From NCBI GenBank assembly GCA_963730005.1, contig CAVSPO010000028.1, forward strand, positions 124,001 through 188,000: 64,000 nucleotides of DNA, given 5' to 3'. The position numbers and the translations under genes were made by a program. The stretch is from CAVSPO01 sp963730005 (GTDB lineage: Bacteria; Actinomycetota; Actinomycetes; Propionibacteriales; Propionibacteriaceae). Under the pieces are notes generated by a model. That model was not told the DNA's origin, searched no databases, and was given only the letters and a program-made list of their open reading frames with translations. Every line of letters starts with the position of its first letter. Position 1 is the stretch's first letter. Shown here in pieces: positions 38,010-46,329 of this stretch.

Positions 38010-39535
38010 GGCCGGGACCGAGTCGTGGCAGGGCCTTCGAACTCAGCCAGCTCGTTCATCAGCGCGGCGTCAGGGAAGAAGCTGCCGGGATGGTTGCCCG
38101 TGCCCGCCTGGTAGCTGAGATGGGTGATGGGCCGATCGCTTTCCACCGCACCGGTGAGCTGCCGGATCTCGGAGATGAAACGCCGCCGTTGGCCACCGCG
38201 CCAGGTGTCATCGACCAGCTTCACGTGCACGAGCAGATGGATGTTGTGGGCGATCTGGCGGTAGGCCTCCGGCACCGTCAGCACGCCACCCTGGGCGACG
38301 CGGCTGGCCAGGCGGTCCATGGCCGACTCGGCAGAGTGGGAGTGCGTCGTCGACATGGTGCCAGCACCGGACTGCATGGCCTCGAACATGGCGCCCGCCT
38401 CCGCACCGCGCACCTCGCCGACGACCAACCGCGACAGGTTCTGCCGCAGCGCCTCCGGGATCAGGTCGGCGACGGTGTACTCACCCACCCGGCGGTCTCC
38501 CTGCCACTCCCCCAACCCGACCTTGGCCTGCAAGGCAACCATGTTGCGGCGCCGCGGCTGCAGATGGGTGAGCAACTCATAGTCAGTCTCCAGGGTGCCG
38601 AATCGCTCGGTGCTGGGGATAGCGTCGATCAGGGCTCGCAGCAGCGTGGTCTTCCCGGCGCCCTGATCACCCGAGATCACGATCGACTTGCGGGCCAGCA
38701 CACACAGCCGCAGGAAGGAGGCCACTTCCGCCGGCATCATGCCGCCGCCGGCCAACTCCTCCAACGTCACCGAAGTCAGCAGGTGCTGGCGAATGATCAC
38801 GCTGGGCCGGTCGGCCAGCCCGAACCCGATCGCGTGCAACCTGAACCGCTCACCGAGTGCCACCGTCATCATGGGGTGCGCGTCATCGAAGGGGCGCGGC
38901 GGGTTGGCGGTGTCGCCGAGGAACCGGATGGCCTCGATCAGCTCCTCGTCCGAGTCCGCAACGGGCGGTCGCTCCTCGCGGTGGCCGTCGCCGAACTGGA
39001 CGAACACCGAGTCCCAGCCGTGGATCTCGATGTTTTCTGCGTCCGGGATGTCGAACAGCGGTTGCAGCCGCCCGTAGCCGAAGATCGCGTTCTCCACGGC
39101 GGTGGCGTAGGCCCGCTCCAGGTCAAGAGACCACAAGGCCTGTCCGGTCCGGTTCAACTGCTCGGCGTGGTCGCGCACCCGTGCCCGGATCACCGAGCGT
39201 CCCATCAGCCGGCGGTCGTCCTTGCCCATCGGGGCACCGTGCTCGCGCGCCCAGTGGCTGAGGTTGTCGCTGATCTCGTCGGCAGCCAGGCGGCGCAGCC
39301 GCACCACCAGCCCCCAGTCGACCCCGCGGGCAGTGGACGCCGGACCAGCTCGCCGGGCACCCTGCGCGGGCAACGGCTGGGGCTCCTTCGAGACCGGTGG
39401 GGTCGTCGCCACACGCGTGGGAGGCGGGTCACCGGCGGGACTGTGGGAGCGCGGCTGCCAGGTGGGGACCTGGGTGAGGGGCCCCAGCGCGTCGAAGGCG
39501 GCGACCAAGGGTGACGACGTGGACGTTTCAGTCAT
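38006..39535 (-). CDS. tadA: Tad pilus assembly ATPase (CpaF/TadA)
   Basis: 509 residues from ATG 39535 (AGGAG upstream). A Pro-rich disordered head of about 75 residues precedes the secretion ATPase. Walker A is SGDQGAGKTTLL, the Asp box GTLETDYELL, Walker B-like LSRLVVGEVRGAE, and the His box MSTTHSHSAESAMDRL. It powers pilin polymerisation at the cytoplasmic face of the membrane. Its start overlaps the CpaE-like gene by 8 nt. Confidence 0.93.
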   Translation of the reverse strand: MTETSTSSPLVAAFDALGPLTQVPTWQPRSHSPAGDPPPTRVATTPPVSKEPQPLPAQGARRAGPASTARGVDWGLVVRLRRLAADEISDNLSHWAREHGAPMGKDDRRLMGRSVIRARVRDHAEQLNRTGQALWSLDLERAYATAVENAIFGYGRLQPLFDIPDAENIEIHGWDSVFVQFGDGHREERPPVADSDEELIEAIRFLGDTANPPRPFDDAHPMMTVALGERFRLHAIGFGLADRPSVIIRQHLLTSVTLEELAGGGMMPAEVASFLRLCVLARKSIVISGDQGAGKTTLLRALIDAIPSTERFGTLETDYELLTHLQPRRRNMVALQAKVGLGEWQGDRRVGEYTVADLIPEALRQNLSRLVVGEVRGAEAGAMFEAMQSGAGTMSTTHSHSAESAMDRLASRVAQGGVLTVPEAYRQIAHNIHLLVHVKLVDDTWRGGQRRRFISEIRQLTGAVESDRPITHLSYQAGTGNHPGSFFPDAALMNELAEFEGPATTRSRP

Positions 39536-40361
39536 GGTGGGCTCCTGCCAGCAGCCCGCCCCGGCGCTGCGATCCGGTTCCGACGATCTGGCGTTCCCGT
39601 TCCTCCAGCCGGGACACTGTCGAGGACGCAACCGCCCGCAACGAACGCATCAGCGGCCGATCGGCGAATCGTCTGGGTGGGACGGCACCTTCGCACAGCA
39701 CGTCCGCGTCGCAGTCGTCAAAGGCCACGTCGCCCCACACCGGGAAGCTGAAAGTGCGTTCGATCTCGCGGTTGGAGTACGGCCGGTCGGGCCCGACCAC
39801 CAGCAGCCCGACTGTTGGCTGGCCAGGCACCGCCGTCAGCTGATCGTTGAGCCCCTGCAGGTAGAGCCGGGTGGCCGCCAACGAGCGCAGCGTCGAACGG
39901 ACCACCAGCAGCACGACGTCGGCCTGGCTGACCAGGGCGTTGGCCAGCCCGTCAGCCCCCAGCCGGCCGGCGTCGACGATCACGTCCCGGTCCTCGTCAC
40001 CCAGCGATTCGAAGGCGTTGACCAGCTCCGGCCAGACCTGGTGGAAAACCAGCGCGGACCCCGGGTGGGTGAAGCCGGGAAGGAAGTCGCGTCGCGGGGC
40101 CTCTTCCATGGTGAGGGGCACGAGCTGGCGCGGCAGTTCAGAGCGCAGATCCTCCTGCTCGCGGTGGGCCTTCGCCAGAGCGTTCAGGCCCCTGCCGCCC
40201 GGTTCGGTGCCACGCAGGTAGCCGGACAGCACGGTCTGGGACGGCGCCTGATCGCAGTCGGCCAGCACGACGTCGCGCGGCCAGGTGAGCGCCAGGCCGA
40301 GGGTGGCCGTGGTGACCCCGGGAGCCCCGGTGGCCGACGCTGCGACAACGATCCCCATCAC
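39528..40361 (-). CDS. CpaE/TadZ-like atypical ParA-family protein
   Basis: 277 residues of the MinD/ParA fold. The deviant Walker A reads ATGAPGVTTAT, with Val-Thr where the P-loop Lys should be, so ATP turnover may be weak or lost, as reported for some TadZ proteins. Later motifs VLADCDQAP and DVIVDAGRL fit the switch regions. It probably places the Tad machinery in the cell. There is no receiver domain. The start overlaps the SAF-protein stop by 4 nt (ATGA). Confidence 0.82.
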   Translation of the reverse strand: MMGIVVAASATGAPGVTTATLGLALTWPRDVVLADCDQAPSQTVLSGYLRGTEPGGRGLNALAKAHREQEDLRSELPRQLVPLTMEEAPRRDFLPGFTHPGSALVFHQVWPELVNAFESLGDEDRDVIVDAGRLGADGLANALVSQADVVLLVVRSTLRSLAATRLYLQGLNDQLTAVPGQPTVGLLVVGPDRPYSNREIERTFSFPVWGDVAFDDCDADVLCEGAVPPRRFADRPLMRSLRAVASSTVSRLEERERQIVGTGSQRRGGLLAGAHHD

Positions 40362-41074
40362 TGACCGCCCTTGCGCACCACGACCACCCGGTCGGTGGCA
40401 GCCAGCACCGCCACGTCGGCGGCCGCGGACTCCGGAACCGCCACGTCGAGCGTCCAGGACTGGCCGTCAGGCAGCAGGGTCGGGGCAGTGACCACCTGCG
40501 CCTCGAGCTGGACGCGGGGTTCGGCGCCACTGCTGGCTTGGGCGGCGTTGCCGGAAGGCACCGAAACCAGCAGCACCCTGGTGCCGGCCGGCAGCTCGCC
40601 GCCGGGCAGGCGTCCGGCGCCCACCTTGAGCCCCAGCTGAGCCTGGCCGAGGGGCAGCGTGACGGTGCCGACGGACGACTCCCCCAGCACCGAACCCCTC
40701 GGCAGGTCAACCAGGGCCTGCTGACCGACCAGCTCAGCCAACCGGCCGGACGGGACGGTCGAGACGCCGGGGGCCGACCCGATGCTGGTGACGCCCAGAT
40801 CATCAGCCCCGATCACCTCGCCACGCGCCACCGGCTGCTGGACGACGATCACCGCATGGGACTGCCCAGCCTGCTGGTACGCCATGGCGCCACCCAGCCC
40901 GCCGACGCAGGCACACAACACCCCGACGGCGATCAGTCGCGGGTTCCGGCGAGCGCGAAGCTGCACCTGACCGGGCCGCAGCTGGTCGGAGCGCGGCTGT
41001 TCCGGCCGCGCCGACGGCACCGAGGTGGCTGTTCCGCGGGCGGCGGGCGCCCTCAGGTCAAGGCTGATGGCCAT
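40358..41074 (-). CDS. cpaB: SAF-domain protein (CpaB-like), first gene of the Tad operon
   Basis: About 238 residues from ATG 41074; no clear SD is seen, so the start is tentative. A basic cytoplasmic head (about 50 residues) precedes one helix (LIAVGVLCACVGGLGGAMAY) and an extracytoplasmic SAF/beta-clip domain (VARGEVIGADDLGV). In Gram-negatives CpaB binds the outer-membrane secretin; no secretin is expected here, so it may bind the wall. The 291-nt gap to the divergent dehydrogenase must hold the operon promoter. Confidence 0.8.
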   Translation of the reverse strand: MAISLDLRAPAARGTATSVPSARPEQPRSDQLRPGQVQLRARRNPRLIAVGVLCACVGGLGGAMAYQQAGQSHAVIVVQQPVARGEVIGADDLGVTSIGSAPGVSTVPSGRLAELVGQQALVDLPRGSVLGESSVGTVTLPLGQAQLGLKVGAGRLPGGELPAGTRVLLVSVPSGNAAQASSGAEPRVQLEAQVVTAPTLLPDGQSWTLDVAVPESAAADVAVLAATDRVVVVRKGGQ

Positions 41075-41365
41075 GGGAATGGTCCATTCTGATCGGGGGT
41101 GTCCAGCAGGCAGAGGGGTGCTGCCAGGACTTGGCGTCCTGCCGACGATCCGCTGCCATTCGAGTGTCCGCTGGTCAGGTGAACAAAACAGAGGTTGTCC
41201 ACAAGGCAAGTTGGTCGGCTACCGGAGCGACCGGGACGGGTACCCTGCCCCCGACACGGTCCTGTCTCCTCTGGCCAGCCACCCAGATTCGGGCCGGCAC
41301 TCCCGTAGAATCGAAGGGACTCACCGACACCGCGTCCGGGGTCCCCTGACATCGAGGAGAAGTCC

Positions 41366-42319
41366 ATGAAGGCCTGGCAATTCGTCGGAACCAACAAACC
41401 ACTGGTGCTCAACGAGGTCCCCGAGCCCACGGCCCGCCCGGGAACCGTCGTCGTCGACGTCAAGGCGGCTGGCGTGTGCCACTCCGACGTCAGCAGCTTG
41501 ACCGACCCGGGCTGGATGCCCATGTACCCCGTGCTGCCACGCACCCTGGGCCACGAGAACGCCGGCATCATCTCCGAGGTCGGCGAGGGCATGGAGCACT
41601 GGAAGGTCGGCGACCGCGTCGGCCTGTCGCCGATGATGTCCGACGGCCAGGCCCTCGGCTACTTCGACTGGGACGGCGGCTTCGCCCCGAAGCTGCTGGC
41701 CACCGACGACAACCTGGTGCGGCTGCCTGACGAAGTGGGCTTCGACCTCGGCGCCATGGCCACCGATGCCGGCCTCACCTCCTACCACGCCATCATGGCG
41801 GTCGGCGGCGCAAAGGCGGGCATGAAGGTCGGCGTCATCGGCCTCGGCGGCCTCGGCTACATCGGGGCCCGCGCCGCCGTCCTGGCCGGGGCCGAGGTGT
41901 ACGGCGTCGACGTCAACCCGGCCACCCGCGAGCTCGCCGACGAGATCGGCCTGGCCGGCGTGGCAGAGTCCATCAACGACTTCAAGGAACTCGGCCTCAA
42001 CCTGATCGTCGACTACGCCGGCTTCGGCGCCACGACGTCCGATTCGCTCAACGTGCTCGCCGAGTTCGGCAAGCTGGTTGTGGTCGGGATGGGCAAGCTC
42101 GAGTCCACCATCAGCACCTACCCGCTGATCATCAACCAGCTGACCATCCAGGGCTCGAAGTCCGGCACCAAGGAAGACCTCGCCGGCATCTACGAGCTGA
42201 TGCGGTCGGGACAGCTGAACCCGCCGATGAACCTGATCACCCACGCGGAGATCCCCGAGGCCATCGAGAAGCTGCACCAGGGTGGCGTCATCGGGCGCTT
42301 CATCGCCATCTACGAGTGA
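41366..42319 (+). CDS. Zinc-type alcohol dehydrogenase (MDR) lacking the structural-zinc lobe
   Basis: 317 residues, about 30 short of typical. Catalytic-domain motifs AGVCHSDVSS (zinc Cys) and LGHENAGI (zinc His/Glu) are present, and the NAD(P) fold has GVIGLGGLGYIGA. The four-cysteine structural zinc loop expected between DRVGLSP and FAPKL is absent, which explains the short length. The ATG at 41366 has GAGGAG upstream. Substrate unknown. It stands alone, followed by the second palindromic element. Confidence 0.87.
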   Translation: MKAWQFVGTNKPLVLNEVPEPTARPGTVVVDVKAAGVCHSDVSSLTDPGWMPMYPVLPRTLGHENAGIISEVGEGMEHWKVGDRVGLSPMMSDGQALGYFDWDGGFAPKLLATDDNLVRLPDEVGFDLGAMATDAGLTSYHAIMAVGGAKAGMKVGVIGLGGLGYIGARAAVLAGAEVYGVDVNPATRELADEIGLAGVAESINDFKELGLNLIVDYAGFGATTSDSLNVLAEFGKLVVVGMGKLESTISTYPLIINQLTIQGSKSGTKEDLAGIYELMRSGQLNPPMNLITHAEIPEAIEKLHQGGVIGRFIAIYE

Positions 42320-42352
42320 CCCGGACGGTTCCGATCCGACGTCCGTGAGCTC

Positions 42353-42394
42353 TTGACCGGTGGCCATTCGTCGACTGCGACGAATGGCCACCGG
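42353..42394 (+). terminator. Palindromic element copy 2 (terminator-like)
   Basis: A 17-bp perfect inverted repeat at 42357-42394 (CCGGTGGCCATTCGTCG, loop ACTG, then the complement). It begins with TTGACCGGTGG as at 27029 and lies 33 nt after the dehydrogenase stop. Confidence 0.8.
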
Positions 42395-42447
42395 CTTGAG
42401 CGGACAGCATCACCCCCAGCAATCAACCCGTTTGTGAGGATGCCGCT

Positions 42448-43509
42448 GTGACAACAGCCCTGCTCTACGTCCCTACGCTGGTTCTGGTGGCGGTGCTGGT
42501 GGTCAGCGGCGTCGCCAAGCTCCGCAGCCCTGAGGGCAGTGCGGAAGCGTTCATGTCGCTGCGGATGCCTCGCTGGCTGCTGCCCTGGGCTCCCGCGCTG
42601 TTGCCGTGGGGTGAGCTCGTCCTCGCCCTCGCCTTGCTGGTGCTCCCCGGGTGGTTGAACGTGGCAGCCTGCGTGGCGGCCACGCTGCTGATGCTCGCCT
42701 ACCTGGTGGTGATCGTGCGTGCCCTGGGCTTCGACGAACCGGTGAGCTGCCATTGCTTCGGCGATCTGGGCCTCGGCAGCGTCGACCGCCGCACCGTGGC
42801 ACGCAACGCCATCCTGTCGACGATGGGGGTGCTCGCCGTCATCGCCGCCTTGGCAGACCCGCGATCAGGGGCGACGCGGCTCATCCAGGCATCTGCCGAC
42901 ACCTGGTGGTGGCTGCTGCTGCTGTTGCTGAGCAGTGTGCTGACCGTCCTGATCGTCAGCCCGGGAGCCCCGTCCGCAGCGGCGACGGCAACCGCCGTCG
43001 TTGACGGCGACGAGGGTGTCGAGGGTGATTACCAGCGCCGCCCGACGCCCTACGTCGCGCTGAAGACCAGCGACGGTTCCACCGTCTATCTGCGTGAAGA
43101 AGCCCGCCAGCAGGCCCGGCTGCTTGTCTTCGTGTCGCTCACCTGCGGGTCCTGCGTGCCCATCCTCGAGCAGATCCCCCAGTGGATCCTGGATCTGGCG
43201 CCCTTGGTGGACGTCCGGCCGGTGATGTTCGGCGCGCCCCGAACCGGCGAGCAGCTCGCGAGTACGGCCGTCTACGCGTCGGTGCCGCGCGAAATGCTCG
43301 ACCGGGTGTGGTTCGACGAGGACGTCTCCGTTGGCCGGCTGTTGGAGTGCCACGGCACGCCTTCGGCCGTCCTGTTGGGCTCCGACGATTTACTGGCCGG
43401 AGGCCCAGTGGTGGGCCCGGATGCGGTCGTCGAACTGGTTCAGGACATCAAGGAGGAGTTGGCTGAGCCGCTGGCCGCTGCCAAGGGTGCCGTCGCTCCC
43501 TCCACTTGA
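42448..43509 (+). CDS. MauE/DoxX-like membrane protein fused to a thioredoxin-like domain
   Basis: 353 residues from the GTG at 42448 (GAGGATG upstream). The N-terminal 140 residues have four helices and the MauE pattern with SGVAKLRSPEGSAEAFMS and SCHCFGDLG (vicinal cysteines). A fifth helix (about 150-170) leads to an outside thioredoxin-fold domain with VFVSLTCGSCVPILE (CGSC). This resembles MauE/VKOR-type redox relays that oxidise or reduce exported thiols. The C-terminus and stop run into a 14-bp tandem repeat. Confidence 0.78.
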   Translation: MTTALLYVPTLVLVAVLVVSGVAKLRSPEGSAEAFMSLRMPRWLLPWAPALLPWGELVLALALLVLPGWLNVAACVAATLLMLAYLVVIVRALGFDEPVSCHCFGDLGLGSVDRRTVARNAILSTMGVLAVIAALADPRSGATRLIQASADTWWWLLLLLLSSVLTVLIVSPGAPSAAATATAVVDGDEGVEGDYQRRPTPYVALKTSDGSTVYLREEARQQARLLVFVSLTCGSCVPILEQIPQWILDLAPLVDVRPVMFGAPRTGEQLASTAVYASVPREMLDRVWFDEDVSVGRLLECHGTPSAVLLGSDDLLAGGPVVGPDAVVELVQDIKEELAEPLAAAKGAVAPST

Positions 43510-43561
43510 TTGGCTCGCGTTGATTGACTCGCGTTGATTGACTCGCGTTGATTGGCTCGCG
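43506..43561. repeat. Four tandem copies of a 14-bp unit starting at the MauE-like stop codon
   Basis: Copies at 43506, 43520, 43534 and 43548 follow the consensus TTGATTGRCTCGCG; copies 1 and 4 have G and copies 2 and 3 have A at the variable base. The first copy contains the TGA stop. Confidence 0.95.
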
Positions 43562-43638
43562 CGACTTGATTGGATCTGCAGTCAAGACTTCGCCGCCGCC
43601 GCTTGTCGCCCGCCCGTCCCGCGGGCGACGATGGGGGT

Positions 43639-45216
43639 GTGGCTGTCGCCGGGGCGAAGGACGCGCACGGGCCGGAGAAGGATCTCTGGCGGCGTGCCGA
43701 GACGATACTGTCCAACGCCCAGACGCTGGCCGACCAGTTGAGGCAGGAGTCCGAGGAAGCAGCCGAACAGTTGCGCGCCGCGGCCACCGCAGACCGGGCC
43801 GCCGCCAGCGAGCTGCAGGCCGCAGCAGCGCGTGAGCACCGGGCAGCTCTTGACGTGCGTGAGCAGGCCGAACGCCGTCTGCAGGCCGCGCACGTCGATG
43901 TCACAACGATGCTCGACGACGCCGCCCAACAGGCCGCCGAGATCACCCGGGGCGCCGACAGCACCGCGGCCCAGGTCGTCGCCGATGCCCGCACCCAAGC
44001 CGGGCAGCTGCTGGCCGACGCGCGGCAGCAGGCCGAGGCACTGACAACCGCGGCCCGGGACAGGGCTGCACAGCTGAGCCAGCAGGAAGCTGAGCTTCGG
44101 GCCCGCCTGGAGCAGGAGTTGAGCGCGGCACGGGAGGTGGCTCTCAGCCAGATCAACGAGAGCACCAACCTGGCCACCATCGAGGCCGACCAAGCAAGAC
44201 TGGATGCAGCGACAGCAGCTGACACCATCCTGTCCCTGGCGCGGCACGAGGCCGAACAGGCCCGCGACGCCGGCCAGGCGGCGCTCACCGAGGCGCGCGA
44301 GCAGGCAACCGCCCTGCGCCAGGACGCCGAGGAGCAGGCTGCAAAGCTGGCCGTCAGCGCCCGGACAAGCCATGACGCACTGATGGCACAGGCACAGGAG
44401 CATCTGGACTGGACGAATTGCACGATCCAGCAGCTGTTGACCCAAACCGAGCGGGAAATCACCCTGCAACGCGACCGGGCCCACCACCGCAACAGTGAAC
44501 ATCTGCGGTCGATCAGGCAGCGGTTGCAGGTGCTGCTGGCGACCCAGGCCCACCGGGTCCGCACCAGCACGGCGCAGGCCCGTAACGCCGCGGCCGAGCT
44601 GACCGCTGAAGCCCAGGCGCTGCTGGAGGCCGCACGCCGGGACGCCGCCACCACGGCACGCCAGGCCGACGACGACGCCCGCCGCATTCGCTCCCTGGCC
44701 CAGCACCAGGCCGACGAACAGACCGAGCGTTCGCAGCTTCGGCTGTCGGAGGCCGAAGAGGGCGTCCGGCGGCTGCGGGAACGCACCACCGCAGATCTGG
44801 ACGCGCTGCGCCGACAGACGCTGGAAAGCACCCGGGCCATTCGCGAGGAGGCAGTGGGGCTGCTGACCGAGGCCCGGCTCGAGGCCGACGAGGTGCGAGG
44901 CTCTGCGCAGGCCATGCTCGATCAAGCCCGAGTGGAGGTGGCCGGCCTGGCCGGCCGGCGCGACGCCATTACCCGGGAACTGGAACAGCTGTCGGGCGTC
45001 ATCGACGCCTTGACGGTGCCCGACCCACCCAACCCCGACCTCGAAGCCGCCCTGACCGCGCCCAACCCTGCAGCGGCCGTCACGGGCGTCGCCTTCGCAA
45101 CGGCGGCCGAGGCTGCCGCCAGCAGTCCCGACGACGGCGCGCCTGAGCCAGCAACCATGCCCGAGCCCGAAACCATGCCTGCACCACACGCCCGCGTCCA
45201 AGGAGCCCTGCCATGA
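43639..45216 (+). CDS. Long Ala/Gln/Glu-rich coiled-coil protein
   Basis: About 525 residues if the GTG at 43639 is used; TTG at 43570 is an alternative, and neither has a good SD. From about residue 20 to 420 the protein is almost unbroken heptad-like sequence (for example AEQLRAAATADRAAASELQ), with no catalytic motif. The tail is Ala/Pro-rich and disordered. It resembles the Scy/FilP/DivIVA class of cytoskeletal coiled coils in actinobacteria. Its stop overlaps the start of a second coiled-coil gene (ATGA), so the two are likely partners. Confidence 0.7.
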   Translation: MAVAGAKDAHGPEKDLWRRAETILSNAQTLADQLRQESEEAAEQLRAAATADRAAASELQAAAAREHRAALDVREQAERRLQAAHVDVTTMLDDAAQQAAEITRGADSTAAQVVADARTQAGQLLADARQQAEALTTAARDRAAQLSQQEAELRARLEQELSAAREVALSQINESTNLATIEADQARLDAATAADTILSLARHEAEQARDAGQAALTEAREQATALRQDAEEQAAKLAVSARTSHDALMAQAQEHLDWTNCTIQQLLTQTEREITLQRDRAHHRNSEHLRSIRQRLQVLLATQAHRVRTSTAQARNAAAELTAEAQALLEAARRDAATTARQADDDARRIRSLAQHQADEQTERSQLRLSEAEEGVRRLRERTTADLDALRRQTLESTRAIREEAVGLLTEARLEADEVRGSAQAMLDQARVEVAGLAGRRDAITRELEQLSGVIDALTVPDPPNPDLEAALTAPNPAAAVTGVAFATAAEAAASSPDDGAPEPATMPEPETMPAPHARVQGALP

Positions 45217-46307
45217 GTCAACCCGTCTTCCACTTCGTTCGCCGCGGCTACGACCCCGGCGAAGTCGAGCAGCTGGTGCAGCAACTGCAGGCGAACCTGG
45301 AGCAGGCCCGCCAGGAAACGGCCGGTCAGACTGTGCAGGTCACCAAGCTCAGCACGCTGCTGGACGAGCAGGAAGCCGAGATCGCAAGGTTGCGCGCCGA
45401 ACTGCAGCAGACCCAGGAGGCGCCCGGCAAGCAGGAGCCGGTGAGCTACGCGTCGCTCGGCGAGCGGATCGCCCAGATGCTGACGCTGGCCCGGGAGGAG
45501 GCAGACGGTCTGCTGGCCGAGGCCCGCGCCCAGGCCGACAAGGCAGCTGCCGACGCGACGGCGAAGGCCGAGAAGCTCACCGACGACGCCAGCAGAAGCG
45601 CCGACGAGGTCACCTCGAAGGCGCAGGCGGACGCCACCAAGACGGTGGCGGACGCCAAACGCCAAGCTGACTACCTGATCGACCAGGCCGGTCAGGAAGC
45701 CCGAGCCCGGCGCGAGGAGGCGGAGGCCTTCTACGAGAACCAGCGCGCCATCGCAGCGCAAGCGGCGGCCGACTTCGAGCGCACCCTGGCCGAGCGTCGC
45801 GACCGCTCCACCGCCGACTTCACCCGCCAGATGGCCCAGCAGGAGCAGACCCTGAAGGCCGCCCAGGAGGCACTGATCGCGGCACGAACCGAGGCCGAGC
45901 AGCTCAAGCAGAGCGCGCAGGATGAGTCCGAGCAGCTGCGCAAAGAAGCCCACACCGAGGCGGACAACTTGCTGCGCACCGCCAAGGACCGCGCCGAGGG
46001 CATTCGTCAGAACTCCGAGCGCGAACTGGCCGCCGCCGTCTCGCGACGCGACGCCATCACCGCCCAGCTCAGCAACGTGCGCCAGATGCTGGGCACCCTG
46101 GGCGGGGTCGGCGGCCACGGCGTTGCCGCCGGGGCGGGGGGCGATGTCGCGGACCAGGCTGGCCAGGCGGACGCGTGGGTGACTGCTGGGCAGCCGGAAG
46201 GCGGTTCCCCCGAGCCTGCAGCCGACGCAGACCTGAGCGGGGAGACGTCCGAGGCAGACGACGAAACGAGGGTCGCAGTGGGCGAGCAGGCTCCGGCCCA
46301 GGCCTGA
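45213..46307 (+). CDS. DivIVA-like coiled-coil protein
   Basis: 364 residues. The N-terminus FHFVRRGYDPGEVEQLVQQL matches the membrane-binding DivIVA head, followed by a long coiled coil to about residue 290 and an acidic Gly/Ala tail. DivIVA-like proteins bind curved membrane at poles and septa and organise wall growth. Coupled to the coiled-coil gene upstream by a 4-nt overlap. This may not be the main DivIVA, which normally sits in the division/cell-wall cluster. Confidence 0.75.
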   Translation: MSQPVFHFVRRGYDPGEVEQLVQQLQANLEQARQETAGQTVQVTKLSTLLDEQEAEIARLRAELQQTQEAPGKQEPVSYASLGERIAQMLTLAREEADGLLAEARAQADKAAADATAKAEKLTDDASRSADEVTSKAQADATKTVADAKRQADYLIDQAGQEARARREEAEAFYENQRAIAAQAAADFERTLAERRDRSTADFTRQMAQQEQTLKAAQEALIAARTEAEQLKQSAQDESEQLRKEAHTEADNLLRTAKDRAEGIRQNSERELAAAVSRRDAITAQLSNVRQMLGTLGGVGGHGVAAGAGGDVADQAGQADAWVTAGQPEGGSPEPAADADLSGETSEADDETRVAVGEQAPAQA

Positions 46308-46329
46308 GCGACGCGGCACAAGCCCTACC

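Noticed and set aside
41195..41203. TTGTCCACA, a DnaA-box match, between cpaB and the dehydrogenase gene
   Set aside because: A single box without a cluster or AT-rich stretch is not an origin; another match lies inside the ABC ATPase gene (about 4204) by chance.
43582..45201. 539-residue open frame antisense to the coiled-coil gene, and 43440-44915 in another frame (491 residues)
   Set aside because: Shadows of the Ala/Gln-rich coding strand; composition is that of the complement and lacks start signals.
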